64,000 nucleotides of DNA from Glaciecola sp049650345 (GTDB lineage: Bacteria > Pseudomonadota > Gammaproteobacteria > Enterobacterales > Alteromonadaceae), in assembly GCA_049650345.1 (NCBI GenBank), contig JBARZY010000176.1:1-64000 (forward strand), given 5' to 3'. Below, one piece after another: positions 27,213 to 36,759 of the stretch. The position numbers and the translations under genes are program-made. Position 1 is the stretch's first letter; every line of letters begins with the position of its first letter. The notes below the pieces were generated by a model. It did no database searches, was not told the DNA's origin, and saw only the letters and a list, made by a program, of their open reading frames with translations.

Positions 27213-28522
27213 TATTCAGTCTCCACAATCATTGCTGCGCCAAGGCCACCCGCTGCACAAGCAGTCAATAGGCCGGTACCACCGCCGCGGCGATTTAATT
27301 CATTTAACATTTGCGTAATCATACGAGTTCCGGTTGCCGCAAATGGATGTCCATACGCCAACGAACTACCCATAACGTTAAATTTATCCATATCTATAGT
27401 GCCGGTTGCTTTGCTGCGGCCTAATTTTTCTTGGGCAAATTTATCGCTCGCAAACATTTTAACGTTTGCCAAGGTTTGCGCAGCAAATGCTTCGTGCATT
27501 TCTATAAGGGTAAGGTCGTTCAATGTCATGCCTGCTCTGTCTAGCGCGATAGGCGTAGCATAAGACGGACCCATTAGCATATCTTGCCATACGTCAATTG
27601 CAGAAAACGCGTAGCTTTTTAAGTAACCAAGAGGTTTGTAGCCAAGTGCCTTAGCTTTGCTTTCTGTCATCATTACCACAGCTGATGCACCATCTGTTAA
27701 TGGCGTTGCATTAGCAGCGGTAACCGAGCCATGTTTTTTATCAAACACAGGGCGTAATTTGGCGTAGCCTTCAACGGTGCTGTCAAAACGAATGTTGTTA
27801 TCGCGCGTTAACGCACCTTTATACGGTTCAGCATAGGCAGTCATAACTTCGCCGTCTAAATTACCTAACTCCCAGTTTTTAGCCGCTAAAGAGTGTGAAC
27901 GATGGGCTAATGCATCTTGGTCAACGCGCTTAATGCCATGGGTTTTTGCCATTTGCTCGGCGGTTTGTCCCATAGACAAGCCTGTTGAATATTCAGCAAC
28001 CGCAGGCGGGACAGGCATTAAATCTTTAACGCCGAGCTTTTTCAAAATATTCAGTTTTTGTCCAAGGGTTTTTGTTTTTTGTAAGTCGACCAAGGCGCGT
28101 GCTAATTTTTTAGACACCCCAATTGGTGATACCGAAGTAGAGTCAGCGCCACCGGCAATACCCACATCAATATTCCCTACCAACATTGACTCAGCAATGT
28201 TAACAGTTGACTGAAAACTGGTCGCACATGCACGCGACACACTGTATGCATCAGTGCCAACATTCATACCGGTACCTAATACTATTTCGCGAGCAATGTT
28301 TGGCGCGGCAGGCATTTGTACCACCTGACCATAAACAACTTGTTCAACAATGCTTGGCTCAATGTCGTTTTTGATCATCAGTTCGTTCACAACCATTTTG
28401 GCTAGGTCAACTGCTGGTACGCCATGAAAATATGTGGCCATTTTGGCGAACGGCGTACGCAAGCCTGCTACAATAGCGATTCGATCACCACTGTGTGTTT
28501 TAAGTAATTGTTTATTCGACAT
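27212..28522 (-). CDS. fadI: 3-ketoacyl-CoA thiolase FadI
   Basis: Thiolytic step of beta-oxidation, releasing acetyl-CoA. The 436-residue protein has exactly the E. coli FadI length. The nucleophilic Cys lies in SVSRACATSFQS (about 98), the active-site His in SLAYGHPFAATGTRM, and the second catalytic Cys in LLTACAAGGLGAAMIVE. First gene of fadI-fadJ. A possible FadR-type operator lies 64 bases upstream. The divergent MoxR operon shares the intergenic region. Confidence 0.96.
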   Translation of the reverse strand: MSNKQLLKTHSGDRIAIVAGLRTPFAKMATYFHGVPAVDLAKMVVNELMIKNDIEPSIVEQVVYGQVVQMPAAPNIAREIVLGTGMNVGTDAYSVSRACATSFQSTVNIAESMLVGNIDVGIAGGADSTSVSPIGVSKKLARALVDLQKTKTLGQKLNILKKLGVKDLMPVPPAVAEYSTGLSMGQTAEQMAKTHGIKRVDQDALAHRSHSLAAKNWELGNLDGEVMTAYAEPYKGALTRDNNIRFDSTVEGYAKLRPVFDKKHGSVTAANATPLTDGASAVVMMTESKAKALGYKPLGYLKSYAFSAIDVWQDMLMGPSYATPIALDRAGMTLNDLTLIEMHEAFAAQTLANVKMFASDKFAQEKLGRSKATGTIDMDKFNVMGSSLAYGHPFAATGTRMITQMLNELNRRGGGTGLLTACAAGGLGAAMIVETE

Positions 28523-28864
28523 CTTTCTTCCTTCTTAAGAAAATGTTGTCAGTATTTGCGAAGCAGTTACATTGCTCACAAGGCGATCTGGTCATACCAC
28601 TAGGCGGAGAGTTTGACAAAAACTTAACTAAATAGCAAATAAACCACACTTTGCGTTTACTTCATTTATCTAAAACGAAACTTTTTAGCCCAGCATAGGT
28701 CACATTATCCGCCTTTTACGTAGGTATTATTTACTGTATTACGTAATATCTTAAACAGATAGACAAAAGATTGGCTACCTGAGTGCTTGAGTTTCAAAAT
28801 AAAAGACTCATATACAAGATAATCATAGATTTAACTACCTTATTAACAATTGTTGGGACAATAC
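28523..28864. other. Divergent intergenic region fadI / moxR
   Basis: About 340 bases carrying promoters for both directions. Besides the FadR-like site I see an AT-rich forward stretch (about 28730-28850) that probably holds the moxR promoter, but no hexamer pair I would defend. No small gene or RNA is recognisable. Confidence 0.5.
28586..28602. promoter_or_regulatory. Candidate FadR-like operator upstream of fadI
   Basis: ATCTGGTCATACCACTA agrees with the E. coli fadBA operator (ATCTGGTACGACCAGAT, from memory) at 11 of 17 positions, with both TGGT and ACCA cores at the right spacing. It lies 64 bases before the fadI ATG. No fadR or psrA gene is in the window, so the regulator is an inference. 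Confidence 0.35.
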
Positions 28865-29827
28865 ATGCATAGTCAATTTACCGCTTTACTTGACCATTTA
28901 GATTCACAAGTACTTGGCCAGAGTCAGCTAACACAAAGCATACTAATTGCCCTTCTAGCAGATGGACATTTGTTGGTTGAAGGTCCGCCAGGGCTTGCAA
29001 AAACACGTGCTGTAAATGCTTTATCCGACGGTATTGAAGCCGATTTTCATCGCGTGCAATTTACACCCGACTTGCTCCCTGCCGATTTAACCGGTACCGA
29101 TATTTATCGCCCAGAAACTGGACAATTTGTGTTTCAAAAAGGCCCTTTATTTCATAACTTGGTGTTAGCCGATGAAATAAATCGGGCCCCGGCTAAAGTG
29201 CAGTCGGCATTGTTAGAAGCGATGGCAGAACGCCAAATCACTGTAGGCAGTACAACATACAAGCTCCCTAGCCTATTTTTGGTAATGGCTACACAAAACC
29301 CACTAGAACAAGAAGGCACCTACCCATTGCCTGAAGCGCAACTCGACCGCTTCTTAATGCATGTAGAAATAGACTACCCTGACGCCGCTACCGAACACAA
29401 AATACTGGCACTTACTCGCAGTGAAGCGCTAAATAATGCGGCCTCTGCATTGCTAAACAACACTAAATTAACCCAGCAAGACATTGTAGGCGCGCGTACC
29501 GACATTTTAAAATTACATGTATCTGAAGCCGCAGAAACGTATTTGGTGCAGTTAATTATGGCCACTCGCCATCCTGAAAAATACGATAGTGAATTAGCCA
29601 GTTGGATAGAAATAGGCGCAAGTCCTCGTGCCACGATTGCGCTAGAGCGTTGCGCTAGAGCCCACGCTTGGTTGCACCAACGCGACTTTGTTAGTCCACA
29701 AGATATTCAGGCCGTAGTTGGCAACGTACTTCGACACCGTTTAATTTATAGCTATCAAGCGCAGGCACAAGGGGTAAATCCTAATCAGGTAATTGAAAAA
29801 CTGGTTGCCTTGGTGCCCGTACCATAA
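28865..29827 (+). CDS. MoxR-family AAA+ ATPase (Bat operon)
   Basis: AAA+ ATPase that acts as a chaperone with von Willebrand A proteins. 320 residues from the ATG at 28865, chosen because GGGA at 28855-28858 is six bases upstream; a TTG at 28850 would add five residues. Walker A is GPPGLAKT, Walker B LVLADEINRAPAKVQSALLEAM, sensor 1 ATQNPLEQEGTYPLPEAQLDRF, followed by the C-terminal lid. First gene of a six-gene operon with a DUF58 protein, a DUF4381 protein, two VWA proteins and BatD, the standard MoxR/Bat arrangement. Confidence 0.94.
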   Translation: MHSQFTALLDHLDSQVLGQSQLTQSILIALLADGHLLVEGPPGLAKTRAVNALSDGIEADFHRVQFTPDLLPADLTGTDIYRPETGQFVFQKGPLFHNLVLADEINRAPAKVQSALLEAMAERQITVGSTTYKLPSLFLVMATQNPLEQEGTYPLPEAQLDRFLMHVEIDYPDAATEHKILALTRSEALNNAASALLNNTKLTQQDIVGARTDILKLHVSEAAETYLVQLIMATRHPEKYDSELASWIEIGASPRATIALERCARAHAWLHQRDFVSPQDIQAVVGNVLRHRLIYSYQAQAQGVNPNQVIEKLVALVPVP

Positions 29828-29839
29828 GTGGGCAAACCA

Positions 29840-30826
29840 ATGAGTGCGCTGCCTATACATACTACCTTAAACAAACTTAATGCTAATGGCGTAAGTTTGA
29901 GCCTAGCTGAGTTAATTCGGTATAAAGGATTAGCTCGGCAGTTGAATTTACGTCCAGCAAGTGCGGTACGAAGCAGTATGGCCGGTGCATTAAGTTCTAA
30001 GTTTAAGGGCCGAGGGATGGAATTTGACGAGGCCCGCCACTACCAACCTGGTGATGATATTAGAAGTATTGATTGGCGCGTTACCGCACGCACTGGACAC
30101 ACGCACACAAAAGTTTACCGCGAAGAGAGAGAACGACCAGTACTCGTGTACATTGATTTGCAGGCAAGTATGCACTTCGGCACGCAATTGTTGTATAAGT
30201 CGGTGCAAAGCGCCCATGCTGCAGCCCTTGTGATGTTTTCTGCTCTATCACGACAAGATAAAATTGGCTGCGTGGTGGTGGACGATACGAGCGATATAGA
30301 ACGCAAACCCAAATCAACAGCAAAACACGTGCTTGGCATGCTTAATCAAGTAGTTGAGATGCATAATAATTTCAATATTTCTGACCTAAAAACAAGCCAG
30401 CAACACAACAACAAAAGCGAAGATGGCATAACTAAATTGGCCACCTTAGCCAAACCTGGCACACTGGTTTATGTTATTTCTGATTTTAGTCAATTTAGTC
30501 AGCGTTGTTTTGATGCGCTAGGTAAATTGCAGCGTCATTGTGAGATAAAGCCACTGCATGTTTTTGATCCTATTGAGCATGCCTTGCCAAGGGTAAGTGG
30601 TTTACAAAATGTTACTTTAAGTAACGGGTTCCAAGACCACAGCGTTACCTTAGGTGATAATGCTTTGGCGCAACAATATCGTGATAACAGAGAAGTTTGG
30701 CAAAATGGCTTGCACTTAAGGTTTGCACAAATGGGCATACAACTGAGAAACATAAGTGCCGCATCGCCTATTGAAGAGCAATTAGTTGGTACAAGTGGCG
30801 GCTTATTACTGGGAGAGGCGCCATGA
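29840..30826 (+). CDS. DUF58 domain protein of the Bat operon
   Basis: Cytoplasmic partner of MoxR ATPases, 328 residues from the ATG at 29840; an in-frame GTG at 29828 directly abuts the moxR stop. The DUF58 signature FDEARHYQPGDDIRSIDWR sits near residues 63-81, followed by a VWA-like fold (RPVLVYIDLQASMHFGT). In the family it is thought to help assemble the VWA proteins. It overlaps the next gene by four bases (ATGA), so translation is coupled. Confidence 0.92.
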   Translation: MSALPIHTTLNKLNANGVSLSLAELIRYKGLARQLNLRPASAVRSSMAGALSSKFKGRGMEFDEARHYQPGDDIRSIDWRVTARTGHTHTKVYREERERPVLVYIDLQASMHFGTQLLYKSVQSAHAAALVMFSALSRQDKIGCVVVDDTSDIERKPKSTAKHVLGMLNQVVEMHNNFNISDLKTSQQHNNKSEDGITKLATLAKPGTLVYVISDFSQFSQRCFDALGKLQRHCEIKPLHVFDPIEHALPRVSGLQNVTLSNGFQDHSVTLGDNALAQQYRDNREVWQNGLHLRFAQMGIQLRNISAASPIEEQLVGTSGGLLLGEAP

Positions 30827-31374
30827 ACCCACTTGATCAACTGGCAGATATTTCTGTACCGCAAAGCGTATCTATATGGCCTTTGGCTTGGGGATACTGG
30901 GTAATAATTGGCATATTCATTCTGATAGTCGCATTCATTATCCGCCGCATGGTTGCAAATTATCAACACAAAGCGCTGATACGCAAAACCTTGCGTGAAT
31001 TACGCACTATCTCGCCAACCGACGCCAATATTTTATTCAAACTTCAGGTTATGCTTAAAAAAGTATGCGCACACTATTATCCGCAACATCGCACACAAAC
31101 CCTTAGCGAGCAGCAGTGGATTGACTTTTTGATGCAAAACTACACGGGAAATCAAGCAAAGCGCGTGCAAGGGGCATTCGAACACATTAACAGTAATCTA
31201 TACAGAGCCAGTACGGTATCGTCATCTAATCAAATTGACGCAAGCGCGCAAACTCTGAAAGTACAAGTGGGCGAATGGTTGCGTCACAACCACGCCAGCA
31301 AAAAAGCAGTTAACGCAGCTTCCACTGTTTTTAAACAGCATGACCAAGTAGACAGCGGAGGCGCACATGTTTGA
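30823..31374 (+). CDS. DUF4381 family membrane protein of the Bat operon
   Basis: Small membrane protein of 183 residues with one helix near the N-terminus (WGYWVIIGIFILIVAFIIRRMV, about 24-45). The cytoplasmic part has the family-type LRELRTISPTDANILFKLQVMLKKVCAHYYP and LSEQQWIDFL stretches. DUF4381 proteins are found between the DUF58 and VWA genes of Bat operons, as here. It overlaps the DUF58 gene by four bases and the next VWA gene by eight. Molecular function is unknown. Confidence 0.88.
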   Translation: MNPLDQLADISVPQSVSIWPLAWGYWVIIGIFILIVAFIIRRMVANYQHKALIRKTLRELRTISPTDANILFKLQVMLKKVCAHYYPQHRTQTLSEQQWIDFLMQNYTGNQAKRVQGAFEHINSNLYRASTVSSSNQIDASAQTLKVQVGEWLRHNHASKKAVNAASTVFKQHDQVDSGGAHV

Positions 31375-32380
31375 GTTTGCATGGCCCTTTGCGTTTATTG
31401 CCCTGATACTGCCGGTGATAATGTACTATTTGTTACCGGCAAAATCACAAGACAGTCAGGTAGCTTTATATTTTCCGCACATTGAGCAGTTTAACCAGCA
31501 GCATCTTACAAAGCCGAAAAACAGCTTATTAAAGTATGCATGTTTTGCAATTGCTTACTTATGCTTAGTCACTGCAGCAGCAAGGCCAATGTGGTTTGGC
31601 GAGCCTATATCAATTCCATCTGAAGGGCGGGATTTAATGCTTGCGGTTGACTTATCGGGCAGTATGCAACAAGAAGATATGCAAGTGAATGGTCGCAGTG
31701 TAGACCGTTTAGCAATGGTAAAATCAGTGATGGACGACTTTATCGAACGCCGCATAGGTGACCGTATTGGTTTAATTTTATTCGCTGATACCGCTTATTT
31801 ACAAACGCCTTTAACATACGACCGCAGCACGGTAAATCAACTGCTTGACGAGACCGTAATAGGCTTAGTGGGTGATAGCACCGCAATTGGTGACGCAATC
31901 GGACTGGCAGTAAAACGTTATTCTGAAAGAGAAGAATCTAACCGCGTGCTTATTTTACTTACCGATGGGCGTAATACCGCAGGCAACGTAAGTGTGGAAC
32001 AAGCCCTAGAGCTAGCGGTGGCCAACAAGGTTACTATTTATACCATTGGCGTGGGTGCTGATGAACAAATACAAAACAGCTTTTTTGGGCAACGACGTTT
32101 TAACCCATCTATGGATCTTGATGAAAGAACACTTATCAAAATTAGCCGCGACACCGGTGGCGAATATTTTAGGGCGCGCAGCGCCAATGAACTCTCGCAA
32201 ATATATGCCTTGCTAGACGTATTAGAGCCCGTAGAAGGCAGCGACCAAACACTTCGCCCTCGCGCTGAATTATTCTATGTGCCGCTGCTGATAAGTTTAT
32301 TTATTGTAGGGTGTATGGCTTTTTTACCGCTGTTGAGATTATTGGTATCGAAACTAATAAATCGGAGGCAAACTGTATAA
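31367..32380 (+). CDS. VWA domain membrane protein, BatA type
   Basis: Inner-membrane protein of 337 residues: two N-terminal helices (about 4-24, 55-75), a von Willebrand A domain facing the periplasm at about 85-300, and a C-terminal helix (about 305-330). The metal-ion-dependent adhesion site is intact: DLSGSM near 94-99 and the Thr/Asp positions in LQTPLTYD and LLTDGRNTAG. The stop codon overlaps the start of the next VWA gene (TAATG). It probably works with the MoxR ATPase in envelope maintenance or oxidative tolerance; in Bacteroides the Bat proteins aid aerotolerance, which is only an analogy here. Confidence 0.93.
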   Translation: MFEFAWPFAFIALILPVIMYYLLPAKSQDSQVALYFPHIEQFNQQHLTKPKNSLLKYACFAIAYLCLVTAAARPMWFGEPISIPSEGRDLMLAVDLSGSMQQEDMQVNGRSVDRLAMVKSVMDDFIERRIGDRIGLILFADTAYLQTPLTYDRSTVNQLLDETVIGLVGDSTAIGDAIGLAVKRYSEREESNRVLILLTDGRNTAGNVSVEQALELAVANKVTIYTIGVGADEQIQNSFFGQRRFNPSMDLDERTLIKISRDTGGEYFRARSANELSQIYALLDVLEPVEGSDQTLRPRAELFYVPLLISLFIVGCMAFLPLLRLLVSKLINRRQTV

Positions 32381-34371
32381 TGGAATGGATAAATAACATT
32401 ATCAATAACTTTACGTTTATTCGCCCCGAGTGGTTATTGGCTGCCCTGCCTGTGCTCATCATATATTTGTTAAAGCTCAAATTTGGGCAGCATCAAAACC
32501 TATGGCAGCAGGTTATTCCTTCGCATCTTTATCAAAAACTTCTTATTTCTAAGGGCATGGGTAAGCCTAGCAGATATATTCATAGCGCATTTTTAGCATG
32601 GATAATCAGTGTTGTTGCTATTGCTGGTCCTAGCTGGGAGAAACTGCCGCAAGCAGTGTATCAAACCCAAGCAGGTAAAGTGTTATTACTCGATATGTCA
32701 ATGTCGATGCGTGCAACTGACCTATCACCTAATCGCCTCACACGGGCACGATTTAAAGCGATTGATCTTATAAACCAACTCAGCGAGGGCGAGACTGGCT
32801 TGGTTGCGTATGCCGGTGATGCCTTTGTAATCAGCCCTCTGACCGATGATGCCGATACGCTAACCAATCTTATTCCCAGTCTTCGCCCGGAAATAATGCC
32901 CACCGGCGGTAGTTATGCGCTGAGCGGGCTTGAGCGAGCCGCGTCACTTTTAGCCGGTGCCGGCTATAACAGTGGTGATATTTACTGGATAAGTGATGGT
33001 ATTCGGATTGATGAAGTTGACGAAGTACGCTCATTTATTCAAAACAGTGCATTTAATGTGTCTGCGTTATTAGTTGGCACTGAAGAAGGCGCTCCCATCA
33101 CCTTAAGCGATGGTAAGTTACTCAAAGATTATAGCGGCGCAATAGTGGTTCCCAGTGTAAATGCTCGTTATTTCGAGCAAGCAATGTCGGGCACATCAGC
33201 CACCTATAGCTTATTTGCAAGCGACAACAGTGATATAGCCAAAATAAAACGTAAAATTGATTTTGAACAACAGCAGCAAGCTAAACAAGTAGAAGACACA
33301 ACTGGAGACACCTACAAAGATATGGGGCCTTATTTAGTGCTATTGTTATTACCCGTGGCCGCCTACGGCTTTCGCCGCGGCATAATGATGTGTTTGTTAG
33401 TCGGCATCACCGGCATGGGCTTGCTAAGCCCTACTCACGTTTATGCCAATGATGACACACAAAATAGCACGTCATTAGCAAATACCCCCTCGGCAGACAC
33501 CAGCTCATTTGGCAGTCAAAAAATTACTCAACTTACCCAACAAGTATTTAAAAATGCTAATCAACGGGGCAAATTGGCATTTGATAAGGCCGATTATGGT
33601 CGCGCCAGTGAGCTATTTGAAAATAAAGAGTGGCAGGCCGCAAGTGCCTACAAAAAAGGTGACTATGCAACAGCAGCATCACTTTACAACGAATTAGATG
33701 GGGTCGAAAACACCTACAACAAAGCCAACGCATTAGCCAAAGCCATGCAACTAAAAGGAGCGATTGAGGCTTACAATCAAGTGCTATTAGACGATCCTGA
33801 GCACGAAAACGCGCTAAAAAACAAACAGATTGTTGAACAAATGCTTGAGCAACAAGAGCAAGACCAGCAACAGCAGTCTGATTCTGACCAATCACAACAG
33901 AATCAAGATAAATCTGAGCAAAATCAAGAATCACAAGACCAAGAATCACAAACTGGCGAGCAGCAAGAAAGTGAGCAAGCACAAGGCAATGAGCAGGACA
34001 ATACTGGCGAAAATAGTGGGAATGAACAAAGCCAAAAAAATGATGATCGTCAGCTAGATGACCAAAGTGAATCTCAACAATATAATCAACAAAATGAGCC
34101 GTCACAACAAGCAGATGAGCCAAGTGATGGTGAACATCAAACGTTGCCAACTAACGAAGTAAAAGACCCCCTTGAACAACAAGAGGCTATTTCAAGCAAC
34201 GAGTTTGCTATGGAAAACCTTAGCCCTGAAGAGCAAGAAGAAATGCAACGCTTACAAATGATCTTAAATAAAGTGCCCGACGACCCCGCGTACTTGTTGC
34301 AACGTAAAATGTTGCTTGAATCGCATCGCCGAAAAAATCGTCCTGTACCACCTACTCAAGAAAACTGGTAA
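32380..34371 (+). CDS. VWA and TPR domain membrane protein, BatB-BatC fusion
   Basis: 663 residues from the ATG that overlaps the BatA stop, with GGAGG just upstream at 32363-32367. A longer frame from 32311 lies inside batA and is rejected. It has two N-terminal helices (about 17-35, 66-83) and a VWA domain with MIDAS DMSMSM near 106. Two further helices (about 323-356) are followed by TPR-like helices (about 415-475) and a Gln/Glu/Ser/Asp-rich low-complexity region at about 485-600. The C-terminus is short and ordered. This equals BatB fused to the TPR part of BatC. The low-complexity tail creates a long antisense frame at 33557-34150 that I do not regard as a gene. Confidence 0.93.
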   Translation: MEWINNIINNFTFIRPEWLLAALPVLIIYLLKLKFGQHQNLWQQVIPSHLYQKLLISKGMGKPSRYIHSAFLAWIISVVAIAGPSWEKLPQAVYQTQAGKVLLLDMSMSMRATDLSPNRLTRARFKAIDLINQLSEGETGLVAYAGDAFVISPLTDDADTLTNLIPSLRPEIMPTGGSYALSGLERAASLLAGAGYNSGDIYWISDGIRIDEVDEVRSFIQNSAFNVSALLVGTEEGAPITLSDGKLLKDYSGAIVVPSVNARYFEQAMSGTSATYSLFASDNSDIAKIKRKIDFEQQQQAKQVEDTTGDTYKDMGPYLVLLLLPVAAYGFRRGIMMCLLVGITGMGLLSPTHVYANDDTQNSTSLANTPSADTSSFGSQKITQLTQQVFKNANQRGKLAFDKADYGRASELFENKEWQAASAYKKGDYATAASLYNELDGVENTYNKANALAKAMQLKGAIEAYNQVLLDDPEHENALKNKQIVEQMLEQQEQDQQQQSDSDQSQQNQDKSEQNQESQDQESQTGEQQESEQAQGNEQDNTGENSGNEQSQKNDDRQLDDQSESQQYNQQNEPSQQADEPSDGEHQTLPTNEVKDPLEQQEAISSNEFAMENLSPEEQEEMQRLQMILNKVPDDPAYLLQRKMLLESHRRKNRPVPPTQENW

Positions 34372-34377
34372 TTATAA

Positions 34378-36081
34378 ATGAGAATATTGCAGTTAATCGC
34401 CCTTTTGGTGTTTTCCAACCTAACGTTTGCCCAGCTTACTCAACTTACGGCAAGCGTTGATCGCAACACCATATTAGTAGATGAAGCGTTTGAGCTGACT
34501 ATTATTGCCAATGGAGATGCTAGCCGCGATGACTTAGACTTATCGCCACTGCAAAAAGACTTCAGAGTAAGTCGCCCTTCGTTTAGTCAGTCCACACAAA
34601 TTATTAATGGCACAATGAGTAAAAACATTAGCTGGACAGTAAATTTGTATCCGTTAACAAGCGGTAATTTTACTATTCCTAGCTTTAGCATTGACGGTAT
34701 AAATTCAAATTCATTCGCGGTAACCGTGCTGGCGCGCAATGCACAAAACAATGCCGCCCCACGAGACTATTACGTTGATGCAACGGTAAACCAAGAAACT
34801 GTTTACTTGCAGCAGCAACTGCTTTACACCATAAAAATACATCTGTCGCAAGATATTCAACGCGGTAACTTAGGCTTGCCCGAGCTAGATGGCGCGCTAA
34901 TAGAGCAGGTGGGCGAAGATAAAGATTACCAAGAAATTATTGATGGCGTACGTTATCGGATTATTGAACGTAATTATGCCATTATTCCTCAATCAAGCGG
35001 CACATTTACCATTACGGGCCCCATTTTTGAGGCTCAAGTATTAAGCAGCTCACGCCAGAGTTTTGCCAACTTTGGACGCACGCGCACCATTGCCCGCCGA
35101 GCGCCCGACATCACTATTGATGTGCAAGCCATGCCCAGTAACTACAACTATCCTTGGTTACCCAGTGAATACGTAGAAGTCAACGAACAATGGCAAGGCG
35201 ACGCCACCACCTTAACTGTGGGCGAGCCTGTTACGCGCACCATTACGTTAACCGCCATCGGGCTAACAAAAGAGCAACTGCCTAGCTTATCAACACCATA
35301 TCACCCTAACTTTAAAGTGTATCCTGAGCAGCCTCAATTTAGCAGCGTTGAACATCAAAATGCGATAGTGGCGCAAGGCGTATACAACACCGCGGTCATT
35401 CCTAGTAGCGAAGGTGATTATGTGCTGCCTGAAGTAAAAGTCCCTTGGTTTAATGTTAAAACCGGTACCACAGAGTTTGCGACTATTCCAGCAAGAACCA
35501 TTACCGTGGTGCCCAACAACAACCAGCCTAGTAAATCAGTTACTCCTGAAACTAAAGACACTAGCGATGATGTAGCTAATACTAGCCGTCCTATAGAAAG
35601 CGACAACATGCTGCAACAGCGAGGGTTTGCGCCTTGGATGGTTTATGCATTGTTGGCAACTAATGTATTTACACTTGTACTGGCAATGGTGCTTTGGTTG
35701 TCAAAACGGGCGCCATTAAACCCAGTGCAAGTATCGGCAAATACAACAAGTAAACAGCTTTCTGAAGAGCAGCACTACAAAGCGCTCAAACAGTACTTGG
35801 AACAGGGTAAAACCGCTGAGTTATCTGCATTATTAGATACATGGTTGTTGGCCTTGCGCGGTACTAATCATCAAAGTGTGAGCCAAAGTTTAAGTAAAGC
35901 TGTTAATAGCAGCGCCTCAAATTCTGCCTTGTATCATTATAATCAGGTGTTAAAAAGCCAATACTCAAGCGATGACGCTAATATTGACTTTGCCGCGTTT
36001 ATAAAAAGTTTGCACGAGTATAGAGAGCATGTATTAAACGAAACAACACCAGCGCCGTTAAGCGCGATGTATCCAACCTAA
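34378..36081 (+). CDS. BatD family protein
   Basis: Exported, membrane-anchored protein of 567 residues, last of the Bat operon, six bases after the VWA-TPR gene. It has a signal peptide (LQLIALLVFSNLTFAQ, cleavage near 18) and several beta-sandwich repeats on the periplasmic side. These include the oxygen-tolerance (BatD) region SWTVNLYPLTSGNFTIPSF and a second copy YAIIPQSSGTFTITGP. One membrane helix lies at about 419-440 (APWMVYALLATNVFTLVLAMVLW), with a cytoplasmic C-terminal part. The repeated motif (SG-FTIP, SGTFTI, EGDYVLPEV) is characteristic. Role as in the other Bat proteins; not resolved further. Confidence 0.92.
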   Translation: MRILQLIALLVFSNLTFAQLTQLTASVDRNTILVDEAFELTIIANGDASRDDLDLSPLQKDFRVSRPSFSQSTQIINGTMSKNISWTVNLYPLTSGNFTIPSFSIDGINSNSFAVTVLARNAQNNAAPRDYYVDATVNQETVYLQQQLLYTIKIHLSQDIQRGNLGLPELDGALIEQVGEDKDYQEIIDGVRYRIIERNYAIIPQSSGTFTITGPIFEAQVLSSSRQSFANFGRTRTIARRAPDITIDVQAMPSNYNYPWLPSEYVEVNEQWQGDATTLTVGEPVTRTITLTAIGLTKEQLPSLSTPYHPNFKVYPEQPQFSSVEHQNAIVAQGVYNTAVIPSSEGDYVLPEVKVPWFNVKTGTTEFATIPARTITVVPNNNQPSKSVTPETKDTSDDVANTSRPIESDNMLQQRGFAPWMVYALLATNVFTLVLAMVLWLSKRAPLNPVQVSANTTSKQLSEEQHYKALKQYLEQGKTAELSALLDTWLLALRGTNHQSVSQSLSKAVNSSASNSALYHYNQVLKSQYSSDDANIDFAAFIKSLHEYREHVLNETTPAPLSAMYPT

Positions 36082-36110
36082 ACCTATTTCGCGACAAAGT
36101 TTCAATGCTT

Positions 36111-36161
36111 ACGCAAAACACCAACGGTCAGGTAATTCGCTTGGTCGTTGGTGTTTTGCGT
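36111..36161. repeat. Perfect 16-bp inverted repeat between the Bat operon and the ECF sigma gene
   Basis: ACGCAAAACACCAACG (36111-36126) and its exact complement CGTTGGTGTTTTGCGT (36146-36161) flank a 19-base loop. It begins 30 bases after the batD stop. A transcript would form a very stable stem. No clear T-run follows (GTTTTGCATTATT), so it is not a textbook terminator; it may be a terminator, an RNA-stability element or an operator. Confidence 0.8.
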
Positions 36162-36246
36162 GTTTTGCATTATTCTTAGCGCTTGGTGTATTGAAAATTA
36201 TCTAGTAATGAGAAATAAAACGGTTGATGGTTCGGTCTTATCAGAC

Positions 36247-36759
36247 ATGAATACAAAACAAACACGATACGAAGCCTTGGTGAAGGCATTTCACGCCGAC
36301 ATATATCGATATGCAGTGTGGCTTATTAAGGATAAATCTATAGCCGAAGACGTTGTTCAAGAAACGTTTTTAAGGGCGTGGAAATCACTTGATTCATTAA
36401 AAGATGAGGGCGCCGCCAAAGCATGGTTAATCACTATTTTGCGTCGTGAAAACGCCAGGCGTTTTGAACGAAAGCAGTTTGATACCGTTGATATTGACGA
36501 CGTTGCCATAGAAGACAACGCCGCCCATAGCGAACAAAACATTCATCAACAAGAAATTCGCAAAGCTATTGCAAGCTTGAGCGACGAATACCGCGAACCT
36601 TTAGCAATGCAAATTATTATGGGGTTTAGCGGCGATGAAATAGCACAACAACTTAATTTAAATAAAAATACTGTCATGACACGTTTGTTTAGAGCGCGAA
36701 ACCAATTGAAAGAAATTTTAACCTCAAAGATGCAACTAGGGGAGCAAGCGAATGGATGA
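36247..36759 (+). CDS. ECF-type RNA polymerase sigma factor
   Basis: 170 residues from the ATG at 36247 (MNTKQTRYEALV); an ATG at 36208 would add 13 residues, and the open frame runs up to 36148. Neither start has a strong ribosome site, but 36247 places sigma region 2 at the usual distance. Region 2: FHADIYRYAVWLIKDKSIAEDVVQETFLRAWKSL. Region 4: LSDEYREPLAMQIIMGFSGDEIAQQLNLNKNTVMTRLFRARNQL with a helix-turn-helix. It overlaps the DUF3379 gene by eight bases, the usual sigma/anti-sigma arrangement. Target promoters are not identifiable here. Confidence 0.92.
   Translation: MNTKQTRYEALVKAFHADIYRYAVWLIKDKSIAEDVVQETFLRAWKSLDSLKDEGAAKAWLITILRRENARRFERKQFDTVDIDDVAIEDNAAHSEQNIHQQEIRKAIASLSDEYREPLAMQIIMGFSGDEIAQQLNLNKNTVMTRLFRARNQLKEILTSKMQLGEQANG

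Noticed and set aside
28112..28121. Further match to the AGACACCC decamer inside fadI
   Set aside because: Single, unpaired, and with a different tenth-base context (AGACACCCCA); consistent with chance in coding sequence.
33557..34150. Reverse frame of 197 codons opposite the BatB-BatC gene
   Set aside because: It arises from the Gln/Glu-rich low-complexity codons on the other strand, which lack reverse-frame stops.
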